A stretch of DNA of 33,303 nt from positions 1-33,303 of the forward strand of contig RFUY01000005.1 in assembly GCA_009922705.1 (NCBI GenBank), read 5' to 3'. Source of the DNA: Gammaproteobacteria bacterium. GTDB taxonomy: Bacteria; Pseudomonadota; Gammaproteobacteria; Pseudomonadales; Litorivicinaceae. The notes beneath the pieces are model-generated. The model ran no database searches, was not told the DNA's origin, and saw only the letters and a list, made by a program, of their open reading frames with translations. The translations under genes were made by a program, and so were the position numbers. Positions within the stretch are counted from its first letter, which is position 1; the number at the start of each line of letters is the position of its first letter. Below, in pieces: positions 32,206 to 33,303 of the stretch.

Positions 32206-32863
32206 AGCGATATCCGAGTCCCCGGAGTGTCTCAAACTCGACGCCATAGACTTTGAGCTTCTTCCGAAGCCGGCCCATGTGCACTTCCACCGCGTTTTCA
32301 GTGACGGCTTGATCGAGACTGTAGAGTCGATCCATCAGACTCGCTTTTGAGCAGACATGGCCCGGCGTCTGTAAAAAGGCTTCGAGTAACTTGAGTTCCT
32401 GTGAGCGCAGCAGTACCTGATCTCGCTGACACCAAAAAACGCGATGGATTGGGTCGTATTCGAATGGCGGAAATGACTGTAGGTCGGGGAGCTTTCCGAG
32501 GCCGCGGCGGTGGAGGACACGAAGTCTGGCATCGAGTTCTCGAAGCTCAAACGGCTTGGTCAAATAGTCATCGGCACCGGCATCGAGTAAGTGCACTTTG
32601 TCTTCAAGATGTGAGCGGGCTGTTAGCACCAGTACGCTGACCTGCGACTGCGCTTTGCGAATCGCCTCCAAGAACGTGGACCCCTCACCGTCTGGCAACG
32701 AGATGTCGAGGATGACCACGTCATATTGCGGACCACTGAGCTCCCAGCATTGAAAGGCTTGCTTTAACGTCGTGGCAAGATCCACGGTATGCGACGCCTG
32801 GGTAAGATGTAAGGTCAGATGTTGGGCGAGGCTCGGCGTATCCTCTACCACTAAACATTTCAT
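32189..32863 (-). CDS. OmpR/TctD-family response regulator
   Basis: 224 aa; receiver VVILDISLPDGEGSTF, VLTARSHLEDKVHLLDAGADDYLTKPF; winged-helix C-terminus VEVHMGRLRKKLKVYGVEFETLRGLGYRYAYKP. Confidence 0.96.
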   Translation of the reverse strand: MKCLVVEDTPSLAQHLTLHLTQASHTVDLATTLKQAFQCWELSGPQYDVVILDISLPDGEGSTFLEAIRKAQSQVSVLVLTARSHLEDKVHLLDAGADDYLTKPFELRELDARLRVLHRRGLGKLPDLQSFPPFEYDPIHRVFWCQRDQVLLRSQELKLLEAFLQTPGHVCSKASLMDRLYSLDQAVTENAVEVHMGRLRKKLKVYGVEFETLRGLGYRYAYKP

Positions 32864-32882
32864 GTCAGGTCCATGTCAGGTT
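32862..32882. promoter_or_regulatory. 11-bp-phased direct repeat ATGTCAGGT-N2-ATGTCAGGT, candidate response-regulator binding site
   Basis: ATGTCAGGT 32862-32870 and 32873-32881, in the divergent region between the response regulator and the TctC-like gene; the first copy overlaps the regulator start codon. Confidence 0.5.
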
Positions 32883-32990
32883 GTTGTTATATAAAGACAA
32901 TCGGTCTCAGGCCATTGCGCACATTGCGCCTACCGTTCGGAGGTGCCCTGAGGCTGACTCGACAGTGACAATAATACGGAGAAGATCAGG

Positions 32991-33303
32991 ATGTCATTCA
33001 AGAATTTTTCACGCAATGTAATTGCGGTTTCACTATTCGCGGCAGCGCCCTTCGTTGCTGCCAATAGTTTCACACCAGAAAACCCCGAGTGTATTGCGCC
33101 TGCCGGAGCCGGTGGTGGTTGGGATTTCACCTGCCGTCAGGTCGGTAAGTCGCTTCAGGATCTGAAACTGATCCCCTCGACAATGCAGGTGGTGAACCTA
33201 AGTGGTGGTGGCGGTGGTGTCGCCTACGCAGAGGTCGTGAATAAGCGTAACACCCACAATGACCTGATTGTTGCCGCGTCGTCTGCGACATCAACGCGTC
33301 TGG
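32991..33303 (+). CDS. Tripartite tricarboxylate transporter (TctC-type) solute-binding protein, truncated at window edge
   Basis: MSFKNFSRNVIAVSLFAAAPFVAANSFTPENPECIAPAGAGGGWDFTCRQVGKSLQDLKLIPSTMQVVNLSGGGGGVAYAEVVNKRN...; signal peptide plus ECIAPA-GGGWDFTCR typical of TctC. Confidence 0.9.
   Translation, partial: MSFKNFSRNVIAVSLFAAAPFVAANSFTPENPECIAPAGAGGGWDFTCRQVGKSLQDLKLIPSTMQVVNLSGGGGGVAYAEVVNKRNTHNDLIVAASSATSTRL

Overview
Chromosomal origin-proximal window, probably from a (marine-type) gammaproteobacterium. Left to right: 5' part of recF, dnaN and dnaA on the minus strand; a dnaA-rpmH intergenic region rich in DnaA boxes; rpmH-rnpA-yidD-yidC-mnmE; a second intergenic region with DnaA boxes and an AT-rich stretch; mnmG-rsmG-parA-parB with a parS-like palindrome inside mnmG; a complete F-type ATP synthase operon (atpIBEFHAGDC); glmU-glmS; an EamA/DMT permease; pgi (-). 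The last 9 kb is accessory: an aldehyde dehydrogenase (-) divergent from an FAD-dependent aromatic-type monooxygenase (+), then a tightly packed minus-strand operon of TctD-like response regulator, TctE-like sensor kinase, orphan periplasmic solute-binding protein, CaiB/BaiF CoA-transferase and a short citrate-synthase-fold citryl-CoA-lyase-like protein. That operon is divergent from a TctC-type solute-binding protein truncated at the right edge. Most interesting points: (i) the GC-skew sign change seems to fall at mnmE-mnmG rather than dnaA-rpmH, although both intergenic regions carry consensus DnaA boxes; (ii) sensing, uptake and CoA-dependent cleavage genes for a polycarboxylate appear to be wired into one locus, with an 11-bp-phased direct repeat and two perfect 14-bp palindromes as candidate operators. 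No rRNA, tRNA, CRISPR array or transposase was seen. No computation or database search was run; family names are from recognition of the translated sequences.
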